Origin: DASQMT01 sp963827335
Lineage (GTDB): Bacteria; Actinomycetota; Thermoleophilia; Solirubrobacterales; Solirubrobacteraceae
Assembly: GCA_963827335.1 (NCBI GenBank)
Contig: CAWHAP010000010.1
Coordinates: 248,001-312,000, forward strand
Reading direction: 5' to 3'
Length of the DNA: 64,000 bases
The notes beneath the pieces were generated by a model. It had not been told where the DNA came from, ran no database searches, and saw only the letters and a list, made by a program, of their open reading frames with translations. Both the position numbers and the translations under genes were made by a program. This document shows positions 25,386 through 33,301 of this stretch, piece after piece; the stretch's first letter is position 1, and each line of letters opens with the position of its first letter.

Positions 25386-25970
25386 GTGTTCACCGGCCTC
25401 GTCCAGGACCTCGGGACCGTCACCGCCGTCGACGCCACCGGCGACGGCGTCACGCTCGGCGTGCGCACCCGGCTGGCCCGGGAGATCGCCGAGGGCGACT
25501 CGGTCGCCGTCAACGGCGTCTGCCTCACCGCGACCGCGATCGCCGAGGACGGGTTCCGCGCGGAGGTGATGCACGAGACGCTCCGCCGCTCGTCGCTCGC
25601 GGGGGCGGCGGCCGGCTCCGGCGTGAACCTGGAGCTCTCGCTGCGCGCCTCCGACCGGCTCGGCGGCCACATCGTGCAGGGCCATGTCGACGGCCTCGGC
25701 GCCGTGCGCGACGTCGCCGAGGACGGGTTCGCCCGCGTCGTCACGATCGCCGCGCCGCCCGAGCTGCTCCGCTACGTGGTCGAGAAGGGGTCGATCGCCG
25801 TCAACGGCGTGTCGCTCACCGTCGTCGGCGTGGGGGAGGACTGGTTCTCGGTGTCGCTGATCCCCGAGACGCTCGCCCGCACGACCCTTGGCGCGGCCGA
25901 GCCGGGCGCGCCGGTCAACCTCGAGGTCGACGTCGTCGCCAAGTACGTCGAGAAGCTGGTGGCCCGGTGA
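25386..25970 (+). CDS. ribE: Riboflavin synthase alpha chain
   Basis: Dismutates two 6,7-dimethyl-8-ribityllumazines into riboflavin and the pyrimidine donor. The two-fold repeat is clear: MFTGLVQDLGTVTAVD with SVAVNGVCLTATAI in the first barrel, and GGHIVQGHVDGLGAV with SIAVNGVSLTVVGV in the second. The length of 194 residues is usual. GTG 25386 gives the invariant MFTGLV N-terminus. Confidence 0.96.
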   Translation: MFTGLVQDLGTVTAVDATGDGVTLGVRTRLAREIAEGDSVAVNGVCLTATAIAEDGFRAEVMHETLRRSSLAGAAAGSGVNLELSLRASDRLGGHIVQGHVDGLGAVRDVAEDGFARVVTIAAPPELLRYVVEKGSIAVNGVSLTVVGVGEDWFSVSLIPETLARTTLGAAEPGAPVNLEVDVVAKYVEKLVAR

Positions 25971-27262
25971 GCGCGCCGTTCGCCAGCATCGAGGACGCGA
26001 TCGAGGACATCCGCGCCGGCCGGATGGTCGTCGTCTGCGACGACGAGGACCGCGAGAACGAGGGCGACCTCACGATCGCCGCCGAGTTCGCCACGCCCGA
26101 GGCGATCAACTTCATGGCCCGGGAGGGCCGCGGGCTCATCTGCCTCGCGCTCACCCCCGAGCGCTGCGACGAGCTCGGCCTCGACCTCATGGCGGCCAAG
26201 AACGAGTCGCCGTTCGAGACCGCGTTCACGGTGTCGGTCGAGGCCCGCGACGGGGTCACCACGGGCATCTCGGCCGCCGACCGGGCCCGCACCGTCGCCG
26301 TGGCCATCGACGCCCACGCCTCGCCGCGCGACCTCGTCCAGCCCGGCCACGTGTTCCCGCTCAAGGCGAAGGCGGGCGGCGTGCTGGAGCGCACCGGCCA
26401 GACCGAGGCGGCGGTCGACCTGGCGCGGCTGGCCGGCCTCACGCCCGCCGGCGTGATCTGCGAGATCATGAACGACGACGGCACGATGGCCCGCGTCGCC
26501 GACCTCGAGGGCTACTGCGCCAAGCACGGCCTGAAGATGATCACGGTCGCCGACCTGATCGCCTACCGGCGCCGCCACGACCAGCTCGTCGAGCGCATCG
26601 TGACCACGCAGCTCCCGACGGGCTTCGGCGAGTTCACCGCCGTCGGCTACCGCTCGCTCGTCGACGACAAGCACCACGTCGCGCTCGTCAAGGGCGAGGT
26701 CGCGGGCGCCGAGCACGTGCTCGTCCGGGTGCACTCGGAGTGCCTCACGGGCGACGTGTTCCATTCGCTGCGCTGCGACTGCGGCGAGCAGCTCGAGTCG
26801 GCGCTGGCGATGATCGAGGAGAACGGCAGCGGGGTGCTGCTCTACCTCGCCCAGGAGGGCCGCGGGATCGGGCTGCTCAACAAGCTGCGTGCCTACAACC
26901 TGCAGGACCAGGGCTACGACACGGTCGACGCCAACCTGGAGCTCGGGCTGCCCGTGGACCTGCGCGACTACGGCATCGGCGCGCAGATCCTCGTCGACCT
27001 CGGGCTGACCAGCATCCGCATCCTCACGAACAACCCGAAGAAGATCCGCGGCCTCGAGGGCTACGGCCTGTCGGTCTCCGAGCAGGTCCCGATCGTGCAC
27101 GCGCCCAACCCGCACAACGAGCAGTACCTGCGGGCCAAGCGCGACCGCCTGGGCCACACGCTCCACCACCAGGCGCTGCCGCTCGACGAGGAGCTCGTCC
27201 ACGCCGAGCACGAGCGCGACCGCGAGCTCGGCCGCGACGTCGGCGGCGGAACCCCGACGTGA
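25967..27262 (+). CDS. ribBA: Bifunctional 3,4-dihydroxy-2-butanone 4-phosphate synthase / GTP cyclohydrolase II
   Basis: Provides both branch precursors of riboflavin. The N-terminal synthase has VVCDDEDRENEGDL (acidic metal site), EGRGLICLAL and QPGHVFPLKAKAGGVLER. The C-terminal cyclohydrolase (from about residue 205) has VHSECLTGDVFHSLRCDCG with the three zinc cysteines and YLAQEGRGIGLLNKL. At 431 residues it is full length. The extra C-terminal stretch is rich in His/Glu. GTG 25967 overlaps the ribE stop by 4 nt, and its own stop overlaps ribH. Confidence 0.96.
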   Translation: MSAPFASIEDAIEDIRAGRMVVVCDDEDRENEGDLTIAAEFATPEAINFMAREGRGLICLALTPERCDELGLDLMAAKNESPFETAFTVSVEARDGVTTGISAADRARTVAVAIDAHASPRDLVQPGHVFPLKAKAGGVLERTGQTEAAVDLARLAGLTPAGVICEIMNDDGTMARVADLEGYCAKHGLKMITVADLIAYRRRHDQLVERIVTTQLPTGFGEFTAVGYRSLVDDKHHVALVKGEVAGAEHVLVRVHSECLTGDVFHSLRCDCGEQLESALAMIEENGSGVLLYLAQEGRGIGLLNKLRAYNLQDQGYDTVDANLELGLPVDLRDYGIGAQILVDLGLTSIRILTNNPKKIRGLEGYGLSVSEQVPIVHAPNPHNEQYLRAKRDRLGHTLHHQALPLDEELVHAEHERDRELGRDVGGGTPT

Positions 27263-27702
27263 GCGACGCCCGCTACGCGATCGCCGTCGGGCGCTTCTAC
27301 GAGGACCTGGCCGAGCGCCTGATCGCCGGCGCGCAGCGCGCGTTCGCGGCGGGCGGCGCGGGGGAGGCGGACGTGTACGACGTGCCGGGCGCCTTCGAGC
27401 TGCCGCTGGCCGCGAAGTACCTCGCCGAGAGCGGGCGCTACGCCGGTGTCGCGTGCCTCGGGGCGGTGATCCGCGGCGAGACCTCGCACTACGACCACGT
27501 CTGCGAGGAGGCCGCGCGCGGCATCCAGGACGTGCAGCTGCGCACGGGCGTCCCGTGCGCGTTCGGAGTGCTCACCGTCGAGACGATGGAGCAGGCGCTG
27601 GCCCGCACCGGCGGCGGCAAGCGCGACCAGGGCGAGCACGCCGCGCAGGCCGTGCTGCAGCTGGCCGCGATGCGGGCGCGGCTCACGTCGTCCGCACGCT
27701 GA
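27259..27702 (+). CDS. ribH: 6,7-dimethyl-8-ribityllumazine synthase
   Basis: Condenses the two ribBA/ribD products into lumazine; the protein forms pentamers or icosahedral shells. Motifs are YDVPGAFELPLAAKYL, CLGAVIRGETSHYDHVC (with catalytic His) and FGVLTVETMEQALARTG. The length is 147 residues. The GTG start overlaps the ribBA stop by 4 nt. A strong hairpin follows the gene. Confidence 0.95.
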   Translation: MSDARYAIAVGRFYEDLAERLIAGAQRAFAAGGAGEADVYDVPGAFELPLAAKYLAESGRYAGVACLGAVIRGETSHYDHVCEEAARGIQDVQLRTGVPCAFGVLTVETMEQALARTGGGKRDQGEHAAQAVLQLAAMRARLTSSAR

Positions 27703-27769
27703 CCAACCGTTGGCGCAGGTTCTCGGCCGCGGCCGCGTTGACGGTTCCGACGCTCCCCTCCGCGTCGTG

Positions 27770-27828
27770 CTGAGGCCCCCCCGGCGCGACCGCCCGGTTT
27801 CCGCCACCGGCCGGTCGCGCCGCTCAGC
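27770..27828. terminator. Bidirectional hairpin between ribH and the broken minus-strand gene
   Basis: The stem GGCGCGACCG (27783-27792) pairs with CGGTCGCGCC, and the loop holds a further CCGG...CCGG stem. An outer CTGAG/CTCAG pair encloses it. It sits between convergent genes, as expected for a shared terminator. Confidence 0.6.
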
Positions 27829-27836
27829 CTCCGGAC

Positions 27837-28333
27837 TCAGTTGAAGCGGGCGAGCAGCCGGCAGTGCTCGGCCTCGGCGATCGCCAGGGCGGAGTCGTCC
27901 AGCGGCAGCATCAGGCGCAGGGCGGCGCAGGCCATCGCGCCGGCGAGGTCGAGCTCGCGCTCGGCCCGTCGAGCTCCTCGTGGGCGAGATAGAGCCGCCG
28001 GCCCGCGCCGACGAGCCCGATGGGGATCCCGCCGCGCGCGGCGATGCCGGTGGCCGCGATCGCCACGCCGGCCGGATGCCCCGCGCCCGCGGCCAGCACG
28101 TCCGGCAGCAGCAGCACGCCCGCTGCGCGCGGCCGCACGCGGCGGACAGCAGACGGCCGAGCCCGTGCAGCTCGATTCGCCGGGTCGGCGGCGCCGGGGA
28201 GCTCGCGGGCGAGCGCCGCCAGCCGCCCGCCGACCCACGCGCCGTCGGGGCGGCCGAGCTCGCGGGCCAGCAGCACGCCGAGCGCGGCGTGGTCCGTGCA
28301 CGGCGTCCCGGCGAGGCGCGCGAACTCGGTCAT
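27837..28333 (-). pseudogene. Multiply frameshifted gene, possibly a SirB1/transglutaminase-core-like protein
   Basis: No single frame covers the gene, but good coding sequence moves between frames. It opens with MTEFARLAGTPCTDHAALG and AWVGGRLAALARELPGAADP, continues in another frame as IELHGLGRLLSAAC, returns to GVLLLPDVLAAGAGHPAGVA and GGIPIGLVGAGRRLYLAHE, then ends in a third segment, ELDLAGAMACAALRLML to LLARFN. At least two, probably three, frame changes occur (near 28175, 28125 and 27965). The helical start followed by a GxPxxxA...PIGLVG segment resembles the SirB1-like transglutaminase-core family, but that match is weak. ATG 28333 overlaps the rpsD stop (ATGA), so it was coupled to rpsD while intact. 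Confidence 0.5.
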
Positions 28334-28962
28334 CGGCGTGCGAAGTACTCGACGATCAGCTGCTCCTCCACCGGCGTCGGGATCTCGCTCCGCGCGGGCT
28401 CGCGCAGCACGCGGCCCGAGAGCGCCTCGACGTCGGTCTCGAGCCAGCCGGGCATCCGGCCGCTGAGGTCGAGCGCGGCCTGCACCGCGGGGGTCACCGG
28501 GCTCCCGGCGCGGATGGCGACCTGCTGGCCCGCGCGCAGCGCGTAGGAGGGGATGTCCACCTTGCGGCCGTCGACGCGCACGTGGCCGTGGTTGACGAAC
28601 TGGCGCGCCTGGGCGCGGGTCGCCGCGAAGCCCAGCCGGTAGACGACGTTGTCCAGTCGCCGCTCGAGCAGCACGAGCAGGTGGTCGCCCATGCGCCCCT
28701 CGCGCCGGCGGGCGGCCTCGCGGACGTACCGGCGCAGCTGGCGCTCGCGGACGCCGTAGTAGCGCTTGAGCCGCTGCTTCTGGCGCAGCTGGTTCGCGTA
28801 GATCGACGGCCGCGGGCGGCGCGCCTGCCCGTGCATCCCGGGCGGCGCCGGGCCGCGCCGCGCCAGCGCGGACTTGCCGTTCAGCGCCCGCTCGCCCTTC
28901 AGGCAGAGCTCGACGCCCTCACGTCGCGAGAGCCGCTCCACCGGCCCCGTGTGCCTGCCCAT
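28330..28962 (-). CDS. rpsD: 30S ribosomal protein S4 (zinc-free form, stand-alone locus)
   Basis: S4 binds 16S rRNA and begins assembly of the small subunit. The 210 residues are full length: MGRHTGPVERLSRREGVEL, RQKQRLKRYYGVRERQLRRY, the S4 RNA-binding fold LERRLDNVVYRLGFAATRAQ, then HVRVDGRKVDIPSY. Zinc-binding S4 proteins have four cysteines in the first 40 residues; only one Cys is left here (ELCLKG). In most actinobacteria rpsD is in the rpsM-rpsK-rpsD-rpoA cluster, so this isolated gene may be an additional paralogue. A palindrome lies upstream at 28993-29010. Confidence 0.93.
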   Translation of the reverse strand: MGRHTGPVERLSRREGVELCLKGERALNGKSALARRGPAPPGMHGQARRPRPSIYANQLRQKQRLKRYYGVRERQLRRYVREAARRREGRMGDHLLVLLERRLDNVVYRLGFAATRAQARQFVNHGHVRVDGRKVDIPSYALRAGQQVAIRAGSPVTPAVQAALDLSGRMPGWLETDVEALSGRVLREPARSEIPTPVEEQLIVEYFARR

Positions 28963-28992
28963 GCGGTGGATCTCCTACTGCCGGAGTCGGAC

Positions 28993-29010
28993 TATCAGGT
29001 GACCCTGACA
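28993..29010. promoter_or_regulatory. Palindrome upstream of rpsD (possible operator)
   Basis: TCAGG-TGAC-CCTGA (28995-29008), extended by a T/A pair, is centred about 40 nt before the rpsD start. It could be a repressor site; it does not match a Zur box that I can recall. Confidence 0.3.
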
Positions 29011-29018
29011 GCTACGAC

Positions 29019-29801
29019 TCAGGAGCGCGCGCGCACCAGCACGCGGCGGGCGCGGCGGCGGCCGGCGCGGAGCATGCGCCGCGCCGCGCCGGCGGCGAGC
29101 GCGCCGAGCGGCCGCGACGTCTCCACCGTGCGGCGCGGCGGCGCCCCCGGCGCCTTGCGCGCCCAGCCCCACCACTCGTCCTGGACCCGCAGCTCGGTGA
29201 ACGACGGGTGCTGCGCCACGATCAGGTCGAACACGGCGCGCAGGTGCGGCTCGGTCCGCTCGGGCTCGGACAGGTCGCGGTTGGCGACGCCGTCGGTGGC
29301 GTCGCGGCCGGGGTCGTCCGCGTAGGTCCAGTCGAGGTCGTCCATCAGCAGCCAGCCGCCCGGGCGCAGCAGCTTCTCCACGAGCACGACGGCGAGGCCG
29401 TCGATCGTCCAGTTCTTCGCGCCGTCGAGGTAGACGAAGTCGAACCGCGGCTCCACGTTGCCGTGCGCGTCGCTCGCCGCGGCGACCTGCTCCTTCAGCC
29501 ACCACGTGTAGGACGAGAACTCGCGCACCACCGTGACCCGGTCGGCCACGCCGGCGCGGGCGAGCACCGCCGCGGGCGGCGGGTCGTACGCGGCGCCGGC
29601 GAAGTCGACCGTCGTGAGGTGCCCGTGCCCGTTGTCGGCGAGCGCGGCGGCGAGGTAGGCGGCGCCGACGCCGTGCGCCGTGCCGAGCTCGAGCGCCGCG
29701 GCAGGGCGGGTGGCGACGACGTGGTCGTAGACGATCCGGCCCTGCGCGGGGGACATGAACGGCACGCCCGCGATCGCGACGGCGACGGTCTCGAACGGCA
29801 C
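29019..29801 (-). CDS. Class I SAM-dependent methyltransferase (Methyltransf_24-like)
   Basis: The 260-residue protein has ALELGTAHGVGAAYLAAAL (SAM motif I, about residues 36-54), TTVDFAGAAY (acidic loop) and DFVYLDGAKNWTIDGLAVVL, which is the catalytic-metal region of O-methyltransferase-like families. WWGWARKAPG and an Arg-rich tail follow. It starts at ATG 29801, 13 nt after the kinase stop on the same strand. The substrate is unknown. Confidence 0.85.
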   Translation of the reverse strand: MPFETVAVAIAGVPFMSPAQGRIVYDHVVATRPAAALELGTAHGVGAAYLAAALADNGHGHLTTVDFAGAAYDPPPAAVLARAGVADRVTVVREFSSYTWWLKEQVAAASDAHGNVEPRFDFVYLDGAKNWTIDGLAVVLVEKLLRPGGWLLMDDLDWTYADDPGRDATDGVANRDLSEPERTEPHLRAVFDLIVAQHPSFTELRVQDEWWGWARKAPGAPPRRTVETSRPLGALAAGAARRMLRAGRRRARRVLVRARS

Positions 29802-29814
29802 GGGCGCGAGTCTG

Positions 29815-31395
29815 TCAGTCGCCGCCGCCGCCCGCGGCCTGGCGGGCGAGGGCGAGCTCCTGCTCCACCGCGCCGGGCTGGTTGCCCGGGAACCGCCGCT
29901 TGCGCTCCTCCAGCGCGGCGATCGCGCCCTGCGGATCGCCCGTGAGCCGCCGCGCGCGGGCGAGCTCGTAGAGCGCGTAGGCGCACGGGCTCGCCGCGGT
30001 CGACCCCGCGCACAGCTCGACGGCCTTCTGGGCGAAGGCGAGCGCCCGCTCGTGGTCGCCGGCCCGGTTGAGCTCGTAGGCGCGGAGCTGGAGCGCGGTC
30101 GGGTCGGTCCCGCGCACCTGGACCGTCCCGCCGCCGTCGGGCGTCGCCGTCGGCTCGGGGGACGGCGTCGCGGTGGGCTCGGGGGTGGGCGTGTCGGTCG
30201 GCTCGGGCGTGGGGGTGTCGGTCGGCTCGGCGGTCGCCGTGCGCTCGGGCGTGGCCTCCGCGGTCGCGGTGGCCGTCGGCTGCTGCGCGCGGCCGCCGTC
30301 CGGATCGTCGTCGCCGCCGAGGCCCGCGAGCGCGACCGCCCCGGCCCCGACGAGCAGCAGCGCGGCGAGCGCGAGGACGAGGCCGATGCTCCGGTTGCGG
30401 CGCGGCGGCGCCGGCTCCGCCACGCTGCGGCGGCGACCCGGCGGCAGCGGCGGCGGCTCGGCCGCGCCCCGCCGGCGGCGCGGAGGCAGCGGAGCCGGCG
30501 GCGTCCCGTCGGCCCGGACGCGCGTGGCGTCCGCGCCGGCGGCGGCGCGCCGCTTCGGCGGCGGGGCGCTGAGGGCGTCGTCGAGCGCGCGCACCATCGC
30601 GCCCGCGCTCTCCCAGCGCTCGTCCGGGTCCTTGGCCATGCCGCGCACGAGCACCCGGTCGGCGGCGGGCGGCACGTCGAGGTCGCGCTCGGAGGCGAGC
30701 GGGGGCTCGTCGTCGACGTGGGCGCGCGCCTGGGCGGCGAAGTTCTCGGCCTGGAACGGCTTGCCGCCGGTCAGCAGCTCGAACGCGACGACGGCGAGGG
30801 CATAGCGGTCGGTGGCGGCCGTCGACGCCTCGCCCATGGCCTGCTCGGGCGCGAGGTAGGCCGCGGTGCCGAGCACCTGGCCCGTCTGCGTGATCTGGTC
30901 CTCGAGCCCGAGCCGCGCGATGCCGAAGTCGGCGAGGGCGAGGCGGCCGTGTTCATCCAGCAGCATGTTCGCCGGCTTGACGTCGCGGTGGACGATCCCC
31001 GCCTCGTGTGCCGCGTCGAGCGCCGAGCCGGCCTCCGCGAGCCAGCGCAGCGCGACCCGGTGCGGCACGGCGTCGCCGGAGCGCAGCTCGTCGGCCACCG
31101 TGCCGCCGCGCAGCAGCTCCATGACGATGAACGACGCGCCGTCGAGCTCGGCGACGTCGTAGATCGTCACCACGTGGGGGTGCGAGGAGAGGCCGGCGGC
31201 GGCGCGCGCCTCGCGGGCGAAGCGGCGGCGGGCGCGGTCGTCCTCGCTCAGGTGGGTGGCGAGCACCTTCACGGCGACGGGGCGGTCGAGCAGCTCGTCG
31301 TGGGCCTCCCACACGCTGGCCATCCCCCCGTTCGCGAGGTGGCGGACCACGCGGTAGCGATCGGGCAGGGTCACATGGCCAGTGGTCTGGGGCAC
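29815..31395 (-). CDS. Membrane Ser/Thr protein kinase with extracellular TPR-like domain (PknB-type)
   Basis: The 526-residue protein has a kinase domain at about 1-275: glycine loop LANGGMASVWEAH, VAVKVL (ATP Lys), HRDVKPANMLLD (catalytic loop) and ADFGIARL (DFG), then GTAAYLAPEQAMG. A Pro/Arg-rich linker leads to one membrane helix (about 337-361), a Thr/Pro-rich spacer (about 370-425) and a C-terminal TPR-like helical domain (about 430-510). Instead of PASTA repeats the sensor is a TPR. GTG 31395 lies 6 nt after a TACGGT box, supporting the start. Confidence 0.9.
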   Translation of the reverse strand: MPQTTGHVTLPDRYRVVRHLANGGMASVWEAHDELLDRPVAVKVLATHLSEDDRARRRFAREARAAAGLSSHPHVVTIYDVAELDGASFIVMELLRGGTVADELRSGDAVPHRVALRWLAEAGSALDAAHEAGIVHRDVKPANMLLDEHGRLALADFGIARLGLEDQITQTGQVLGTAAYLAPEQAMGEASTAATDRYALAVVAFELLTGGKPFQAENFAAQARAHVDDEPPLASERDLDVPPAADRVLVRGMAKDPDERWESAGAMVRALDDALSAPPPKRRAAAGADATRVRADGTPPAPLPPRRRRGAAEPPPLPPGRRRSVAEPAPPRRNRSIGLVLALAALLLVGAGAVALAGLGGDDDPDGGRAQQPTATATAEATPERTATAEPTDTPTPEPTDTPTPEPTATPSPEPTATPDGGGTVQVRGTDPTALQLRAYELNRAGDHERALAFAQKAVELCAGSTAASPCAYALYELARARRLTGDPQGAIAALEERKRRFPGNQPGAVEQELALARQAAGGGGD

Positions 31396-31401
31396 CCCTC
31401 C

Positions 31402-31432
31402 ACCGTACCCATCGACCCTCGCCCGCTATGCT
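31402..31432. promoter_or_regulatory. Divergent -10 boxes of pknB-type kinase and rpmB
   Basis: The minus box TACGGT (31407-31402) is 6 nt from GTG 31395; the plus box TATGCT (31427-31432) is 11 nt from the rpmB ATG. Both predict leaderless or nearly leaderless mRNAs. Confidence 0.45.
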
Positions 31433-31443
31433 TCCCGCCCGCA

Positions 31444-31632
31444 ATGGCCCGTATCTGTCATTCCTGCGGGAAGCGCCCCGCCTTCGGTCAGAGCCGCTCG
31501 CACTCGATGGTCGCGACCAAGCGGCGCTTCGACGCCAATCTGCAGAAGGTGCGCATCTCGGTGGCCGGTGCCCCGAAGCGCGTCTACGTCTGCACCCGCT
31601 GCCTCAAGGCGGGCAAGGTCACCAAGGCGTAG
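31444..31632 (+). CDS. rpmB: 50S ribosomal protein L28 (zinc-binding form)
   Basis: The 62-residue protein begins MARICHSCGKRPAFGQSRSH and contains FDANLQKVRI and VYVCTRCLKAGKVTKA. Two CxxC pairs (CHSC, CTRC) mark the C+ zinc-binding form. First gene of the rpmB-fakA-recG-rsmD-coaD group common in Gram-positive bacteria. Confidence 0.95.
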   Translation: MARICHSCGKRPAFGQSRSHSMVATKRRFDANLQKVRISVAGAPKRVYVCTRCLKAGKVTKA

Positions 31633-31646
31633 CCGGGCGGCCACTC

Positions 31647-33284
31647 TTGGCCGATCCCAGCCTCGTCCGCTTCCGTTCGGTCGTCCAGCGCTCGCTGGCC
31701 GAGCTGGAGGCACGCCGTGAGGAGGTCAACGACCTCAACGTGTTCCCGGTCGCCGACGGCGACACGGGCGACAACATGGCGCTCACGCTGCGCGCGGTGC
31801 TCGACGAGCTCGACCGGCTGTCCGGCGGCGGCGCGCTCGACGAGATCGGCCGCGAGGAGATCGTCGACTCGGTGGCGCGCGCGGCGCTGCTCGGCGCGCG
31901 CGGCAACTCGGGCGTCATCCTCTCCCAGCTGATCCGCGGCGCGGCCGAGGAGCTCGCTTCGCGCCCCGGCGAGCTGGTCGACCCCGTCCTGATCGGGGCG
32001 GCGATGGCGCGCGCGGCCGACCGCGCCTACGACTCCGTCCGCGAGCCGGCCGAGGGCACGATCCTCACCGTGGTGCGGGAGATGGCCCACCGCGTCGCGA
32101 GCGAGCTCGCCCACATGGAGCAGCCGCGGCTGAAGCAGATCGACGCCGACCGCCAGGACGCGCTCATCGCCGAGGTGCTGGAGCGCGCGCTCGACGCGGG
32201 CCAGACGTCGGTCCGCCGCGGGCCGGACCTGCTGCCCGTCCTGCGCGAGGCCGGGGTGGTGGACGCCGGCGGCTTCGGCCTGACCGTGATCTTCGCCGGC
32301 GTCGTCGCGGCGCTGCGCGGGACCGAGGCGCCCGAGCTCGACCACCACGAGCCTGCGCGCGTCACCCATCCCCAGCACGAGTCCTCGACCTTCCGCTACT
32401 GCACGAACTTCGCCGTCACGGGCGAGGCGCTGGACCCGTCGGCGTTCATCGAGGGCCTCGAGTCGATCGGCGACTCCGTGCTCGTGGTCGGCGACCAGCG
32501 GACGCTCAAGGTGCACGTGCACACGGACGCGCCGGAGCGGGCGACCGCGCTGTTCGCCGGCCACGGGAGCGTGTCCCGGCTCGACGTGGCCGACATGGTC
32601 GAGCAGGTCCAGCAGCGCTCCGACCGGCTCGCCGCGCCGCACCCCGCGGGCTGCGGCGTCGTCGCGGTCGTCTCCGGCAAGGGGATGGAGGACCTCTTCA
32701 CGTCGCTCGGCGCCACGCCCCTGCCCGGCGGCCCGACGCTCAACCCGTCGACCTACGAGCTGCTCGCCGGCATCCACGACGTGCCTGCCGAGGAGGTCGT
32801 CGTGCTGCCCAACTCCCCCAACGTGCTGATGGCCGCCGAGCGCGCGGCCGCGCTGTCGGAGAAGAAGGTCTTCGTCGTGCCGACGCGCTCCCAGCAGGCG
32901 GGCCTCGCGGCCGCCGTGGCGCTCGACCCCGCGCGCTCCGCGGCCGAGAACGGCGCGGCCATGCTCGACGCGCTGGCGCCCGTGCGCACCGGCGCCGTGA
33001 CCGAGGCCGCCCGCGACGACGCCGAAGGGCGGCCCGCCCGCTTCCACCGCGGCGACGCGGTCGGCTTCATCGACGAGCGGATCGTCGCCTGGGGGGAGCC
33101 GGCCGAGACGCTCGAGGTCGTGCTCGGCGAGCTGGGCCGCGAGGCCGAGCTGGTCACGCTGATCGCCGGCGACGGGGCGCCGCTCGACGGCGACGCGGTC
33201 GCCGCCCTCGTGCCCGCGGGGGTCGAGATGGAGTACTCCTGGGGCGGCCAGCCCGCCTACTGGTACCTCATCGCCGCCGAATAG
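31647..33284 (+). CDS. Fatty acid kinase-like protein (FakA/YloV family, DAK2 domain)
   Basis: The 545-residue protein matches FakA, which phosphorylates a fatty acid bound to a FakB partner for phospholipid synthesis. The DAK2 domain (residues 1-200) has NVFPVADGDTGDNMALTL (metal Asp residues) and LLGARGNSGVILSQLIRG; a middle region has GVVDAGGFGLTVIF; the C-terminal DegV-like part holds VVVLPNSPNVLMAAERAA. TTG 31647 is the only start near the conserved N-terminus, 14 nt after rpmB. No FakB is in the window. Confidence 0.88.
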   Translation: MADPSLVRFRSVVQRSLAELEARREEVNDLNVFPVADGDTGDNMALTLRAVLDELDRLSGGGALDEIGREEIVDSVARAALLGARGNSGVILSQLIRGAAEELASRPGELVDPVLIGAAMARAADRAYDSVREPAEGTILTVVREMAHRVASELAHMEQPRLKQIDADRQDALIAEVLERALDAGQTSVRRGPDLLPVLREAGVVDAGGFGLTVIFAGVVAALRGTEAPELDHHEPARVTHPQHESSTFRYCTNFAVTGEALDPSAFIEGLESIGDSVLVVGDQRTLKVHVHTDAPERATALFAGHGSVSRLDVADMVEQVQQRSDRLAAPHPAGCGVVAVVSGKGMEDLFTSLGATPLPGGPTLNPSTYELLAGIHDVPAEEVVVLPNSPNVLMAAERAAALSEKKVFVVPTRSQQAGLAAAVALDPARSAAENGAAMLDALAPVRTGAVTEAARDDAEGRPARFHRGDAVGFIDERIVAWGEPAETLEVVLGELGREAELVTLIAGDGAPLDGDAVAALVPAGVEMEYSWGGQPAYWYLIAAE

Positions 33285-33301
33285 GGCGCCATGATGGGCG
33301 C

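Noticed and set aside
28993..29010. Zur box upstream of rpsD
   Set aside because: The palindrome is GC-rich with a 4-nt centre and does not resemble the AT-rich Zur/FurB consensus I know.
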